Source: JBGSMX01 sp963790405
GTDB taxonomy: Bacteria; Actinomycetota; Coriobacteriia; Anaerosomatales; JAGXFU01
Assembly (NCBI GenBank): GCA_963790405.1
Contig: CAWBOJ010000003.1
Location: 124,001 to 188,000 of the forward strand
DNA length: 64,000 bases
Direction: 5' to 3'
A program made the translations under genes and the position numbers. The notes beneath the pieces were generated by a model. It was not told the origin of the DNA and did not search any database. It was given only the letters and a program-made list of their open reading frames with translations. Of the stretch, positions 37,171-46,362 are shown one piece after another. How positions within the stretch are numbered: the stretch's first letter is position 1; every line of letters starts with the position of its first letter.

Positions 37171-38296
37171 ATGTCGTGGGCACGAATCAGACTTCTCATC
37201 TGGAAGGAGTTCCGGCAGCTCCGGCGCGACCGCATGCTGCTGCCGCTGATCTTCATCCAGCCGATCTTGCAGCTGATCATGTTCGGCTACGTGGTCGGCT
37301 CCGACGTGACCAACATCTCCACCGCAATCGTCGATCAGGACCAGACGGTCGTATCGCGCGAACTCGAAGCCGCATTCGCGAACACAGGCTACTTCGATAT
37401 CCTCGAGCATCCCAGCCGACGAGCGTGCGGTTCAGCCACTCATGGACGGCAACGCGATCCAGGTCGCGATTCTCATCCCGCCGGGGCTGCAGGCTTCTCT
37501 CGAACGCGGCGAGCAGGTTGCCGTCCAGGTCGTGGTCGACGGCGTGGACAGCAAGACGGCGTCGGTCGCCAGCGGCTACGCAGCGCAGGTCTTCGGCGAC
37601 TTCAACCAACGCCGCATTGAAGCGACTGGCCTCGATGCCCGACGGAGCCGGCATCGATGCCCGCGTGCGTGTGCTTGTTCAACCCCACACTGCGAAGCGT
37701 GAACGCCATGGTGCCGGGTCTCATCGCGTTCATCTTGATGCTATCGAGTATGGCCGATCATGGCGCAGGCAGTGGTACGCGAGCGAGAACGCGGCACCCT
37801 CGAGCAGATGTTCGTCACGCCCATCACGCGAGGCGAGTACCTGTGGGGCAAACTCGTGCCCTACATCATGCTCGCGATGGTGCAGGTGACCTTCGTGATG
37901 GCCGTCGGGGCGCTGTGGTTCCGGGTGCCGTTCTACGGCAGTCTGCTCGTCATAGGCACCGGCATGTTCCTGTTCATGTTCACGACGCTTGGCATGGGTC
38001 TGTTCATCTCGACGGTGTCGCGCACGCGCCATCAGGCGCAGCAGATCACGATGTTCGTCATGATCCCGGTTATCGTGCTCTCCGGCTTCATCTTCCCGAT
38101 CGAATCGATGCCTGCACCGGTCGTGCCGATCACCTACCTCATCCCGCTGCGCTACGCGCTGGTCATCCTGCGCTCGAACTTCATGAAGGGCTCGGGCTTC
38201 GTCGCCCTGTGGCCGGAGTTCGCCGCGCTGACCGTCTTTGCCGTAGTGATCTTCGGTGCCGCGTTGATGCGGTTCCAGAAGCGACTCACAGACTAG
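37171..38296 (+). CDS. ABC-2 type permease, YbhR-like (four frameshifts)
   Basis: About 374 residues once joined. N-terminus IRLLIWKEFRQLRRDRMLLP then a helix LIFIQPILQLIMFGYVVGSD, extracytoplasmic part ISTAIVDQDQTVVSRELEAA, LMDGNAIQVAILIPPGLQAS, MPDGAGIDARVRVL, then VNAMVPGLIAFILMLSSM, RERERGTLEQMFVTPITRGE and the final helices ending ALMRFQKRLTD. All four breaks (near 37412, 37630, 37675 and 37760) need removal of one extra base. It pairs with the previous permease and shares the RxxxRRDRxL start, as YbhS and YbhR do. Confidence 0.8.
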
Positions 38297-38305
38297 GAGG
38301 CCCGG

Positions 38306-39562
38306 ATGCGACTGTTCAAGCGACACACAACCGAGCCTGCCGAGAACGCGCCGCTGGTCGAGCGCGTCCCGCTCGAAGAGGGCGTCTCATCAGCACGGCC
38401 CTTGGCCACGAAGGCGCCCGTAGCCGATGAGGTGTCCGAACCCGCCCGAACCGTCGATACAGCCGCGGCTATCAGCGTCACGGGCCTCACCAAGCGATTC
38501 GGCGACTTCACTGCAGTGGATGCGATCGATCTGCGCGTGAAGCGTGGCGAGATCTTCGGATTCCTCGGCCCGAACGGATCGGGCAAGACCACGACAATCC
38601 GCATGCTGTGCGGCGTGATTGCGCCCACAGACGGCGGCGCGACTATCCTCGGCTGTGACGTTGTGCGCGAGCCCGAACTCGTCCGGCAGCGGATCGGCTA
38701 CATGAGCCAGAAGTTCTCGCTGTTCGAAGACCTTACGGTCGACGAGAACCTGCGATTCTACGCAGGTGTCTACGGCCTGCCGCAGGAGAAGTTCGCCGAA
38801 CGTCGTGCCTACGTGCTGGAGATGGCCGATCTCATCGGTCGCGAGAACGAGCTCACCGCGAACCTTTCGGTCGGCTGGAAGCAGCGTCTTGCTCTGGGCT
38901 GCGCAACCATCCACGAGCCGGAGCTCATCTTCCTCGACGAGCCCACCTCGGGCGTCGACCCGACAGCTCGACGCCATTTCTGGGACCTGCTCTACGATCT
39001 TGCCGCCCAGGGCGTCACGCTGTTCGTGACGACCCACTACATGGACGAGGCGACACACTGCTCCCGTCTCGCCTTCATCTACGAAGGCAAGATCATCGCC
39101 GAAGGTTCCCCGACCGAGATTCGCACCGAGATGATGCGCGATCGCATTCTCGAGGTAGAGGTCGATGACGCCGAAGCCGCACTCGGAGTCCTCGAGGCCG
39201 CGCCCGACATACCCGAGACGTATATGAGCGGAGCGATGCTGCACGTCAACGTAGGCGCGCGCTTTGACGGCCCCGATCTCGTTGAAGCGCACCTGCGTGT
39301 CAACGGTTTGTCTCCGCGCGCCATCACGTCGGTCGAGCCCACGCTGGAAGACGTGTTCGTCCATCTGGTGACAGGGCAGCGCCTTGCTGCGGAGAAGGCT
39401 GCAGCCGCAGCGTCGACTTCGCTCTCCGCGCTGGCCGCCCCCCAGCCGACTGACTTCAGCGAGCTCGCGGATGATCCCGGCCCGACGCCCGGGCAGGGCG
39501 CTGGAGACCCGGCCTCGACCACGCAGCCGATACCGCTGCCACGGGAAGGCGATGACGGGTGA
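38306..39562 (+). CDS. ABC transporter ATPase with N- and C-terminal extensions
   Basis: 418 residues in one frame. An N-terminal polar extension (about 1-55, with KAPVADEVSEPARTVD) precedes the ATPase: Walker A GPNGSGKTTTI, Q-loop YMSQKFSLFEDLTVDENLRF, a signature-like NLSVGWKQRLALGCATI (Gly-Trp in place of Gly-Gly), Walker B LIFLDEPTSGVD and HYMDEATHCSRLAFIYEGK. A Pro/Thr-rich C-terminal tail (about 360-418) is unusual. In E. coli YbhF the two ATPase domains are fused; here they are split across this gene and the one at 34978. The stop overlaps the TetR start. Confidence 0.9.
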   Translation: MRLFKRHTTEPAENAPLVERVPLEEGVSSARPLATKAPVADEVSEPARTVDTAAAISVTGLTKRFGDFTAVDAIDLRVKRGEIFGFLGPNGSGKTTTIRMLCGVIAPTDGGATILGCDVVREPELVRQRIGYMSQKFSLFEDLTVDENLRFYAGVYGLPQEKFAERRAYVLEMADLIGRENELTANLSVGWKQRLALGCATIHEPELIFLDEPTSGVDPTARRHFWDLLYDLAAQGVTLFVTTHYMDEATHCSRLAFIYEGKIIAEGSPTEIRTEMMRDRILEVEVDDAEAALGVLEAAPDIPETYMSGAMLHVNVGARFDGPDLVEAHLRVNGLSPRAITSVEPTLEDVFVHLVTGQRLAAEKAAAAASTSLSALAAPQPTDFSELADDPGPTPGQGAGDPASTTQPIPLPREGDDG

Positions 39563-40170
39563 GCTCCTCGGCAGACACACGCTTCTTCGGTGACCACGTC
39601 GCAGGACGCAAGGGCGAGATCCTGGACGCCGCACTCGTCGTCTTCGCAACCGAGGGCTACGCCGGCGGGAGCATGCGAATGATTGCCGAGGAAGTCGGAC
39701 TGTCCGAGCCCGCCTTGTATCGGCACTTCGAGGGCAAGGAAGACCTCTTCCTGAAGCTCATCGAGTACACCGGCCAGCGCGCTGAAAGCGAAATCGCACC
39801 CATCTTGGATGCAGCGACGCCCGAGACGATCCGCGAGACGATCCGCGAAGCACTGCAGAACCGCCCGTTGGCTTCCGGCGGCTACTTCAAGCGCGTGATC
39901 GGAACGGTTCTGATAGCCGCCGCGCACAACCCCGCGTTTCTCGACGCCCACCGTGAGTACATCGTCGAACCCATGGTGAACCGCATCGCCACGCTCGTCC
40001 CACAGGTCGACGAATTCTTCGACGTGAAGTCGACCGAGGAAGATCGGATGGAGCGCGTTCGGCTGATGATCAGCCTGTTCGTCGGAAGCTACATGTTGTC
40101 CCACGCGTTCGACCGAGAGCTGCTCACCGTCGATGCCGTCATGCGCATCATGGGGTGGGGCGACTCCTGA
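39559..40170 (+). CDS. TetR family transcriptional regulator of the exporter operon
   Basis: About 203 residues. The TetR helix-turn-helix is at 20-65: RKGEILDAALVVFATEGYAG, GSMRMIAEEVGLSEPALYRH, FEGKEDLFLKLIEY. The C-terminal domain is all-helical and would bind the inducer. The GTG overlaps the ATPase stop by 4 bp, so it is the last gene of the exporter operon, like ybiH near the E. coli ybhGFSR genes. It overlaps the convergent FAD-dehydrogenase gene by 23 bp. Confidence 0.92.
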   Translation: MSSSADTRFFGDHVAGRKGEILDAALVVFATEGYAGGSMRMIAEEVGLSEPALYRHFEGKEDLFLKLIEYTGQRAESEIAPILDAATPETIRETIREALQNRPLASGGYFKRVIGTVLIAAAHNPAFLDAHREYIVEPMVNRIATLVPQVDEFFDVKSTEEDRMERVRLMISLFVGSYMLSHAFDRELLTVDAVMRIMGWGDS

Positions 40171-41533
40171 GGTACCCGCGTGCGGCGACGACACCGCTTG
40201 CCGAGGACTGAATGAGTCCCCTGGTCACACCTGCTCCGTCACCCACGGCATACAACCCCGCTACCTGTGTCATAAGGCTAGAGTCCACTTCCACGCGCGA
40301 TGAATAGAACTTCACCTCGACGCCGTAGAGCAAGGTGCTCGGGGACGCGACTCCCGGGGCGAGGGCATCCATCGCGTCGATGAACTCCAGGATGTCGGTC
40401 ATGTGTCGATACGGCAGCACCGAAGCCAGGTCGCCTGGCGTCGCTTGCGGCATGCTAGGCGAGACAACCGACTGCGCGATCCTGCGCTCTGTTGAGCGGC
40501 GTCCTGCCTTGAGGTCGCCTAGCCGCTGAATGAGGATGCCCTCGCCGAGTAGGTTGGCGAGCTGCGCGATCGACCGCCCGTAGGTGATGGGCTCGTGGAA
40601 CGGGTGCGTGAACGACTGGCTCACGAGCACCGCGAAGTTCGTGAGGGCGGTCCTCTCCTCGGCATACGAATGGCCGTTGACCGTGATGATGTCACCGTAT
40701 GACTCGGTCGTGACCTCGCCGTAGGGGTTCATGCAGAAGGTGCGGACTCGGTCGCCGAACGCTCGCGAGTAGTAGATCAGTTTCGCCTCGTAGAGATGGT
40801 CGGTGAGTGGCTCCAGGATCGGCGCGGGCGCTTCGACCCGAACCCCGATGTCGACCGCGTTATTCGTCAGGCCGATGCCGAGGTGTTCTGCCTGCGTGGC
40901 TAGCCAGTCGGCGCCTTCTCGACCGGGTGCGGCGATGACAGCATCGGCACGTATGGTCGAAGCATCTTCGAGCTCCACTCCGCTGACATGACCGTTGTCG
41001 ACCAGAATGCGTGAGACGGCTGTGTTCGTGCGTACTTCGACGCCCCGCTCTTCGAGGTAGGTGCGCATGGCACCGAGAACCTTGGGTGACCGATCGGTTC
41101 CAAGGTGTCGAATGCGCATGGGTACGAGCACCATGTTCGCAAGTGCCGCCCTGCGCTGAAGCTCGGTGGCAATATCAGGATCAGGCGCATGCACCGCCGT
41201 GTCGGCACCGAACTCCAGCCAGATTTGATCGGCGTGTTCGACCAACTCTCCGAGCGCATCGGAGCCGACGTAGTCGACGAGCCAGCCGCCAACCTCACCC
41301 GTGAGCGTCAACTTGCCGTCGGAGAACGCGCCCGCGCCACCCCACCCACTCGTGATGGCACACGTCGCGCACGAGACGCACCGGCCCGTGCGAGCAGGGC
41401 AGTGGCGCTTGTCGATCCCGCTCCCCTTCTCGACCACCAGGATTCGCATCTTGCGCGCGCGGGTGAGTTCGAGCGCGGCGAATATGCCCGCAGGACCTGC
41501 TCCGATGATCACGATGTCGTATCGCTCCGCCAC
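40148..41533 (-). CDS. FAD-dependent dehydrogenase (COG2509 type)
   Basis: 461 residues. The FAD motif is IVIIGAGPAGIFAALEL at the N-terminus, then VVEKGSGIDKRHCPAR and TGRCVSCATCAITSGWGGAG, a cysteine-rich stretch typical of COG2509, and SDGKLTLTGEVGG. The C-terminal FAD/NAD region ends GLYAVGDGAGVTRGLIQSSA, as in the family. The GTG start is chosen because GAGGAG lies 5 nt upstream; a longer frame to 41620 exists. Physiological electron donors and acceptors are unknown. The 3' end overlaps the convergent tetR gene. Confidence 0.9.
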   Translation of the reverse strand: MAERYDIVIIGAGPAGIFAALELTRARKMRILVVEKGSGIDKRHCPARTGRCVSCATCAITSGWGGAGAFSDGKLTLTGEVGGWLVDYVGSDALGELVEHADQIWLEFGADTAVHAPDPDIATELQRRAALANMVLVPMRIRHLGTDRSPKVLGAMRTYLEERGVEVRTNTAVSRILVDNGHVSGVELEDASTIRADAVIAAPGREGADWLATQAEHLGIGLTNNAVDIGVRVEAPAPILEPLTDHLYEAKLIYYSRAFGDRVRTFCMNPYGEVTTESYGDIITVNGHSYAEERTALTNFAVLVSQSFTHPFHEPITYGRSIAQLANLLGEGILIQRLGDLKAGRRSTERRIAQSVVSPSMPQATPGDLASVLPYRHMTDILEFIDAMDALAPGVASPSTLLYGVEVKFYSSRVEVDSSLMTQVAGLYAVGDGAGVTRGLIQSSASGVVAARGYLRSRPTP

Positions 41534-41673
41534 GGAGACTCCTCCGTTCGATCGGACTTGACTGCTCGCCGCCCAAGACACTCTCTGCGCCGGTGTACGT
41601 ACCCTTCTTGCGCTACCCACGACATGGTACCGCCCGACAGGCGGAAGGAATACGATATGCCTGGAGGTCGCCC

Positions 41674-41943
41674 ATGGGAACCAGTGGCAGCAAGCACGGC
41701 AACGGTCATGCGAAACGCGTGCGAGTCTACACTACCCCCGCGTGCCACTGGTGCAAGGTCGCCAAAGCCTATCTCTTGGACAACGAGATCGAGTTCCAGG
41801 AGATCGACATCATCAACGATGTCGAGGGGCGACGCGAAATGGTACTCATGACGGGACAGTACGGGGTCCCGGTTGTGCGTGTCGGCGAGAAGGCCATGGT
41901 CGGCTGGGACACTGAAGAGTTCAATCGCCTGATGGACCTGTAG
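41674..41943 (+). CDS. Glutaredoxin-family protein
   Basis: 89 residues. After a polar start (MGTSGSKHGNGHAKR) comes VRVYTTPACHWCKVAKAYLL with the redox motif CHWC, EFQEIDIINDVEGRREMVLM, GQYGVPVVRVGEKAMVGWDT with the cis-Pro (VPVV) glutathione- or thioredoxin-type contact, and a C-terminal helix. GGAGG precedes the ATG. It fits the NrdH/glutaredoxin-like Mycoredoxin/GrxC group; the partner is unknown. It lies 18 bp from the convergent dnaB gene. Confidence 0.9.
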   Translation: MGTSGSKHGNGHAKRVRVYTTPACHWCKVAKAYLLDNEIEFQEIDIINDVEGRREMVLMTGQYGVPVVRVGEKAMVGWDTEEFNRLMDL

Positions 41944-41961
41944 GTCGCTGGAACTTGAGCT

Positions 41962-43347
41962 CTACGGAGCCTTCTCCGTGAAGTTCACGAACTTCGTGTA
42001 GCGCTCGTTGAACACGAGCTGAACCGATCCAGTCGGACCGTTACGGTGTTTGGCCACGATGACCTCGGCCACGCCTTTGGGAGGACGATCATCGTCCTCG
42101 TCGTTCCCCCGCGGGTCCGTGTTGCGGTCGATAAACATGACCACATCGGCATCTTGCTCGATGGCTCCCGATTCACGCAGGTCAGAGAGTTGCGGGCGTT
42201 TCCCGGCACGCTGTTCCACAGCACGCGAAAGCTGTGAGAGCGCTAACACCGGCACACTGAGTTCCTTGGCCAGGATCTTCAGACCGCGGCTTATCTCCGC
42301 GATTTCCGTTTGGCGATTCTCGGAGCGCCTATGCTGCGGTTGCATCAGCTGCAAGTAGTCAACGATCACCAGAGCGTCCTTCTTGTCCCGCAGGAGCCGA
42401 CGAGCCTTCGCCCGCACCTCGAGGATCGATGTCGCCGGCGTGTCGTCCACGTGGAAGTTCAGCTCCGCAAGCTGCCCCATCGCGCGGTGGATGTTGCCCC
42501 AGTCGGGATCCTTGATGTAGCCGGTACGCACGTCTTGTGAGTTGATGCGCGCTTCCGAGCACAGGACGCGCTGGATGAGCTGTTCGGCCGACATCTCGAG
42601 GCTGAACATGGCGACTGTCGTACCCGTCTTGGCAGCATTGACGGCCATGTTGAGAGCAAGCGCCGTCTTGCCCACCGAGGGCCGCGCCGCCAGGATCAAC
42701 AGATCGCCACGATGCATGCCCGCGAGCAAGCGGTCCAGATCGGAGAAGCCCGTCGGCACGCCCGTGATGTGTTCCTGGCGCTCGAACAGTTCCTCTAGTT
42801 CGGTGAAGCTTGCCTCAAGCAGCTCGCTCATGCGACGGAAGTTGCTGGAGATGCGACGATTCGTCACCTCGAACAGGCGTCGCTCCGACTCCTCGACCAC
42901 CTCACGCAGGTCATCGGGAGCCTCGTAGCCCATGGCCACGATATCAGTCGCTGCAGTGATGAGATCCCTGAGAACCGAGGTGCGCTTCACGATCTCCGCA
43001 TACCGAGAAGCGTTTGCGGCAGTCGGTACCACCTGCGTGATATCGAGCAGATAGGTCTTGCCGCCGACTTGATCGAGTTCGCCGGTTGCCTCGAGACGGT
43101 CCGCAACGCTCACATGATCCACGGGGACGTTCGAATTGAACAGGTGGTCTATCGCCCGGAAGATCTTTGCGTGGGTCGGCCGATAGAAGTCATCCGCTCC
43201 AACTGATGCGAGCGCATTCTCGGCCGCTTCCCGCGAGAGGAACATGGCGCCCAGCAGCGCTTGCTCTGCCTCTAGGTTGTGCGGAGGTACTCGCTGGGCC
43301 ACTGACATCGTGCTCGTAGAGCGGTCTTGATACGGCCCGTCAGACAC
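41962..43347 (-). CDS. dnaB: Replicative DNA helicase
   Basis: 461 residues. The N-terminal domain starts VPPHNLEAEQALLGAMFLSR. The RecA-like helicase domain has Walker A ARPSVGKTALALNMA, FSLEMSAEQLIQRVLCSEAR and Walker B LVIVDYLQLM, then ISRGLKILAKELSVPVLALS QLSRAVEQR in order and the end RDADVVMFIDR-like EQDADVVMFIDRN. No intein is present. It is 220 bp downstream of rplI with a terminator between, so it has its own promoter. The gene neighbourhood rpsF-ssb-rpsR-rplI-dnaB is a common bacterial order. Confidence 0.96.
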   Translation of the reverse strand: MSDGPYQDRSTSTMSVAQRVPPHNLEAEQALLGAMFLSREAAENALASVGADDFYRPTHAKIFRAIDHLFNSNVPVDHVSVADRLEATGELDQVGGKTYLLDITQVVPTAANASRYAEIVKRTSVLRDLITAATDIVAMGYEAPDDLREVVEESERRLFEVTNRRISSNFRRMSELLEASFTELEELFERQEHITGVPTGFSDLDRLLAGMHRGDLLILAARPSVGKTALALNMAVNAAKTGTTVAMFSLEMSAEQLIQRVLCSEARINSQDVRTGYIKDPDWGNIHRAMGQLAELNFHVDDTPATSILEVRAKARRLLRDKKDALVIVDYLQLMQPQHRRSENRQTEIAEISRGLKILAKELSVPVLALSQLSRAVEQRAGKRPQLSDLRESGAIEQDADVVMFIDRNTDPRGNDEDDDRPPKGVAEVIVAKHRNGPTGSVQLVFNERYTKFVNFTEKAP

Positions 43348-43513
43348 CGTTCCTCCGAAATCCGTCGTGGCGCGATAGTCTGGACTCGACTACGCAGTGT
43401 GACGAGTCTAGCGAACAGGTCTGACTACGCCAATGCGTCTTTGAGCGCTTTCCACAGGCATTTCGGGGTTTGGCCTGGGCTTTCCACAGTACCCACAGAT
43501 TAGCGAGCAATCG

Positions 43514-43540
43514 GGGGCGCCGCTTTGTGGGCGGCGCCCC
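43514..43540 (-). terminator. Terminator hairpin between rplI and dnaB
   Basis: Perfect 10-bp GC stem GGGGCGCCGC / GCGGCGCCCC with a 7-nt loop. On the minus strand it lies about 28 nt after the rplI stop, ending the ribosomal-protein transcript before dnaB. The U-tract is weak (CGATTGC). Confidence 0.75.
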
Positions 43541-43567
43541 GCGCATGCTCACAAGCCACCGCGGGGC

Positions 43568-44227
43568 CTACGCCTCCTCGGCGTCCTCCTGGACAGCCTC
43601 GACGACCAGAACCTCATCATCGACTGCGGCCGCCGGAATCTCGGACTCATCAGAGACTTCCGCCTCAGTGGCTTCCTCGGCCTCTTCGGCTTCGGTAGTC
43701 ACCTCGGCCTCGGCAGCCTCTTCTGCGTCGGCTTCTGCGATGATTGCCTCGGCCGTTGTCGGCTCCTCGATAATCACGCCGCCTTCGGGGACGACCTTGA
43801 TGATCACGTCCGCCTTGATTTCCCGGTACACCTGTATCGTGACCGGATGCTCCCCGACCTCTTTGATGGGGCCGTGAACGTCCACCTTGCGACGATCTAC
43901 GTCGGCGTCAAGTTGAGAGAGAATGGCGTCCTCGATCATGTGCGAGGTCACCGAGCCAAACAGGCGGCCGCCTTCGCCGACCTTGGCCTCGATCTTGACG
44001 GTCTTGCCTTCGAGCGAGTCGGCCATGGCCTGAGCTTCGGCCACACGCCCCTCTTCACGCGTTTGGATATTGTGCACTCTGAGATCGAGCTGCTTCAGGT
44101 TCCCGGCAGTGGCGGCAATCGCCATCTTGCGCGGGAACAGGTAGTTCACGGCAAAGCCACGAGCGACGTCTACGACGTCACCTTCGCCGCCCTTGCCCTT
44201 CACTTCCTGTGTAAGGATGACTTTCAT
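43568..44227 (-). CDS. rplI: Ribosomal protein bL9 with long acidic C-terminal extension
   Basis: 219 residues, about 70 longer than typical bL9. The N-terminal domain is normal: MKVILTQEVKGKGGEGDVVD, VARGFAVNYLFPRKMAIAAT. The C-terminal domain ends with HPVTIQVYREIKADVIIKVV. The added tail (about 152-219) is Ala/Glu/Asp-rich (EADAEEAAEAEVTTEAEEAE). Similar acidic tails occur on ribosomal proteins of some actinobacteria. The start is the ATG at 44227. Confidence 0.95.
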   Translation of the reverse strand: MKVILTQEVKGKGGEGDVVDVARGFAVNYLFPRKMAIAATAGNLKQLDLRVHNIQTREEGRVAEAQAMADSLEGKTVKIEAKVGEGGRLFGSVTSHMIEDAILSQLDADVDRRKVDVHGPIKEVGEHPVTIQVYREIKADVIIKVVPEGGVIIEEPTTAEAIIAEADAEEAAEAEVTTEAEEAEEATEAEVSDESEIPAAAVDDEVLVVEAVQEDAEEA

Positions 44228-44288
44228 CACGTTCTCCCTTGTCAGTGCCGGCGAGGGGACGCCGGCTCCAGACGTTCGTTTGCTTTGT

Positions 44289-45233
44289 CTACAGTGTCGA
44301 ACCTGAGTCGCTTCCCTCTTCCACGGTCTCACCGCGGTCGAGCTTGCGCAGATTCGCCCAGAAATCGATCAGTCCCATCAGACTCACGATCCACGTTGCC
44401 GCATCGACAAGCAGTGCAGCCACCCAGCCGAGAACTCGTCCGACACGGCCAACCCCGCTCTTCTGCAACCACGAGTCAACTACACCCAAACCCTGCAGAA
44501 ACAGCGCCACCCGCGCAGCGAGCAACACGTTGAGCCCGACCGTTGCCACCAAACCCTCAGGTTCGCCGAGGAAGCGGCCGGCTGCCATGCAGCCAAGCGC
44601 AACGATCGGCAACCACACGACATGCGGCGTGAGGTCGAGCTTGTCGAGACTAGGGAAGCGGTTCACTTCCGTCGCCGAGCCACGTGCAGCCCAGCCAATT
44701 GCTGCGATGGTCGGAATCACTGTTGCCACAGCCATGACTATGTAGCCAGACGGCGCGAATCTCACCACGGCGTTCACAAGTTCCTCGCCGGTTGCAGCGC
44801 CCGCGGCCGACAGTCCGGTCATCGCAGGCTCCATGAGGGTGACGATCTGCCCCACATACTCACGATAGGTCAACCCCGCGAGCCACGCCGTGGTGTACTC
44901 GCCTAGCGCGTAGGAGATAGCGAACACCGGCACGAGAACCATCGCGACAGTGAGCGCCTCCTTGCGACGCAGTGCTGCCGCCGAGACGAGCACGGCAACG
45001 AGACCAGGTACGACCACAGCGACGTCAGACAGGTTCAGAAGCGCCGCCACCAACACGGCTAGGCCGGCGATAACAGCAGCAGCGCGTAATGACCCCCGGT
45101 ATACGAGTCCCGCAAGTGCGATGGCGCACAGGGGGAACCCGACTATCGGAAGAATGGGGATCAGGACGACTCCCGCTACGCATGTGGTTCCTGCGACGGT
45201 TGCCGAGCGAATACCTGTGGGTACGACTGACAC
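44289..45233 (-). CDS. DUF2232 (YybS-like) membrane protein
   Basis: 314 residues with about eight or nine TM helices (LIPILPIVGFPLCAIALAGL, AVIAGLAVLVAALLNLSDVA, GLVAVLVSAAALRRKEALTV, VPVFAISYALGEYTTAWLAG, GYIVMAVATVIPTIAAIGWA, LGLNVLLAARVALFLQG-type). Location between rpsR and rplI is the hallmark of YybS/DUF2232. Function is unknown; a role linked to ribosome or envelope homeostasis has been guessed from the conserved neighbourhood. The start is 3 bp from the rpsR stop. Confidence 0.88.
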   Translation of the reverse strand: MSVVPTGIRSATVAGTTCVAGVVLIPILPIVGFPLCAIALAGLVYRGSLRAAAVIAGLAVLVAALLNLSDVAVVVPGLVAVLVSAAALRRKEALTVAMVLVPVFAISYALGEYTTAWLAGLTYREYVGQIVTLMEPAMTGLSAAGAATGEELVNAVVRFAPSGYIVMAVATVIPTIAAIGWAARGSATEVNRFPSLDKLDLTPHVVWLPIVALGCMAAGRFLGEPEGLVATVGLNVLLAARVALFLQGLGVVDSWLQKSGVGRVGRVLGWVAALLVDAATWIVSLMGLIDFWANLRKLDRGETVEEGSDSGSTL

Positions 45234-45236
45234 GTG

Positions 45237-45500
45237 CTACCTGCCTCTGCGGCCATCCACCCGGCCGCTAACGACCGGAACGGTGTAGGGCACGAGCGCC
45301 ATCTCGCGGGCTCGCTTGACGGCCATCGAAAGCTGGTGCTGGTGCTGGGCGCAAGTGCCGGTGACACGGCGCGGCTTGATCTTGCCACGGTCGGTCATGT
45401 ACTTGCGCAGCATCTGCGCGTCCTTGTAGTCGATGTAGTCGACCTTGTCTTTGCAGAACGAACAGTACTTGCGACGCGGTTTGCGTGCGTAATCGGACAC
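45237..45500 (-). CDS. rpsR: Ribosomal protein bS18
   Basis: 87 residues. RRKYCSFCKDKVDYIDYKDA carries the CxxC pair of zinc-type S18, then QMLRKYMTDRGKIKPRRVTG and TCAQHQHQLSMAVKRAREMA, which is canonical. The C-terminus is YTVPVVSGRVDGRRGR. bS18 forms a complex with bS6 on the 30S subunit. It follows ssb by 75 bp. Confidence 0.97.
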   Translation of the reverse strand: MSDYARKPRRKYCSFCKDKVDYIDYKDAQMLRKYMTDRGKIKPRRVTGTCAQHQHQLSMAVKRAREMALVPYTVPVVSGRVDGRRGR

Positions 45501-45575
45501 GGTCTACCTCCTCTCGCGTCTCTCAGTGTGAGACGGTGCGTATCACCCATCGCGTGTGCGAAGGGCGTGTAGTGA

Positions 45576-45998
45576 TCAGAATGGGATTTCTTCGTCGTTC
45601 ATCGGCGAAACCGCGGCATCGGAGCTCGGCGCATCTTTCTGATATCCGCCGCCCTGACTCCCACTGTCTCGGGAGCTCATGAACTCGATCTCGTCGATGA
45701 CGACCTCGAGCTTCGAGCGCTTATCGCCTTGCGGGTTCTCCCACGAACTCCAACGAAGCTTGCCTTCGATGGCAACCTTCGTGCCCTTGCTCAAGTACTG
45801 AGCCAGCGCATCGGCACGAGCTCCGAACATGGTGCAGTCGACGAAATTGGGAACATCTTCCCATTCGCCCGTCTGCTGGTTCTTGCGCCTGTCGTTGACG
45901 GCAACTCCGAGCTTGAGCACAGACATGCCACCCGACGTGGCGCGCAGCTCGGAATCACGTGTAAGATTTCCGCTGATGACGACCCTATTGATACTCAT
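45576..45998 (-). CDS. ssb: Single-stranded DNA-binding protein
   Basis: 140 residues. The OB fold reads MSINRVVISGNLTRDSELRA, GVAVNDRRKNQQTGEWEDVP, NFVDCTMFGARADALAQYLS, KGTKVAIEGKLRWSSWENPQ. A Gly/Ser/Gln-rich linker leads to the conserved tip MNDEEIPF that recruits partner enzymes. The GTG 12 nt upstream is an alternative start. It is located between rpsF and rpsR as usual. Confidence 0.96.
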   Translation of the reverse strand: MSINRVVISGNLTRDSELRATSGGMSVLKLGVAVNDRRKNQQTGEWEDVPNFVDCTMFGARADALAQYLSKGTKVAIEGKLRWSSWENPQGDKRSKLEVVIDEIEFMSSRDSGSQGGGYQKDAPSSDAAVSPMNDEEIPF

Positions 45999-46061
45999 CG
46001 ATGAACCCACCTTCTCGTTCCGCGTACATGACTTCCCATCGGAAGTCGTGCGTGTGCCGGA

Positions 46062-46355
46062 CTACTTGCGGTCGTCGCGACGCACGAGCATGAAGCGCAC
46101 GACCGGATCGGATATGCGCAGCACGCGGTCGATCTCGGCAATCGCCTCCGGCATGTTGTGGAAGTCGACGACGACATAGTCGCCCTCGGAAAGGTCGTCG
46201 AGTTCGAAAGCAAGCTTTCGCTTGCCCCACGATTCAACGTTGTCCACAACCCCGCCGTTGTCGGCAATGAGGGTCTCGACCTTCTCGACAGTCGAGGCTC
46301 GATCGCCCTCTTCGAGATTGGGGTTGAGCATGAGCATAAGTTCGTAAGCCTTCAC
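46062..46355 (-). CDS. rpsF: Ribosomal protein bS6
   Basis: 97 residues: KAYELMLMLNPNLEEGDRAS, VEKVETLIADNGGVVDNVES, WGKRKLAFELDDLSEGDYVV, FHNMPEAIAEIDRVLRISDP and VRFMLVRRDDRK. The GTG start at 46355 follows AGGAGG by about 8 nt; an ATG two bases earlier is out of frame (ATGTGA). First gene of the ribosomal operon, behind an S6:S18-type leader hairpin. Confidence 0.96.
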   Translation of the reverse strand: MKAYELMLMLNPNLEEGDRASTVEKVETLIADNGGVVDNVESWGKRKLAFELDDLSEGDYVVVDFHNMPEAIAEIDRVLRISDPVVRFMLVRRDDRK

Positions 46356-46362
46356 ATGTTCA

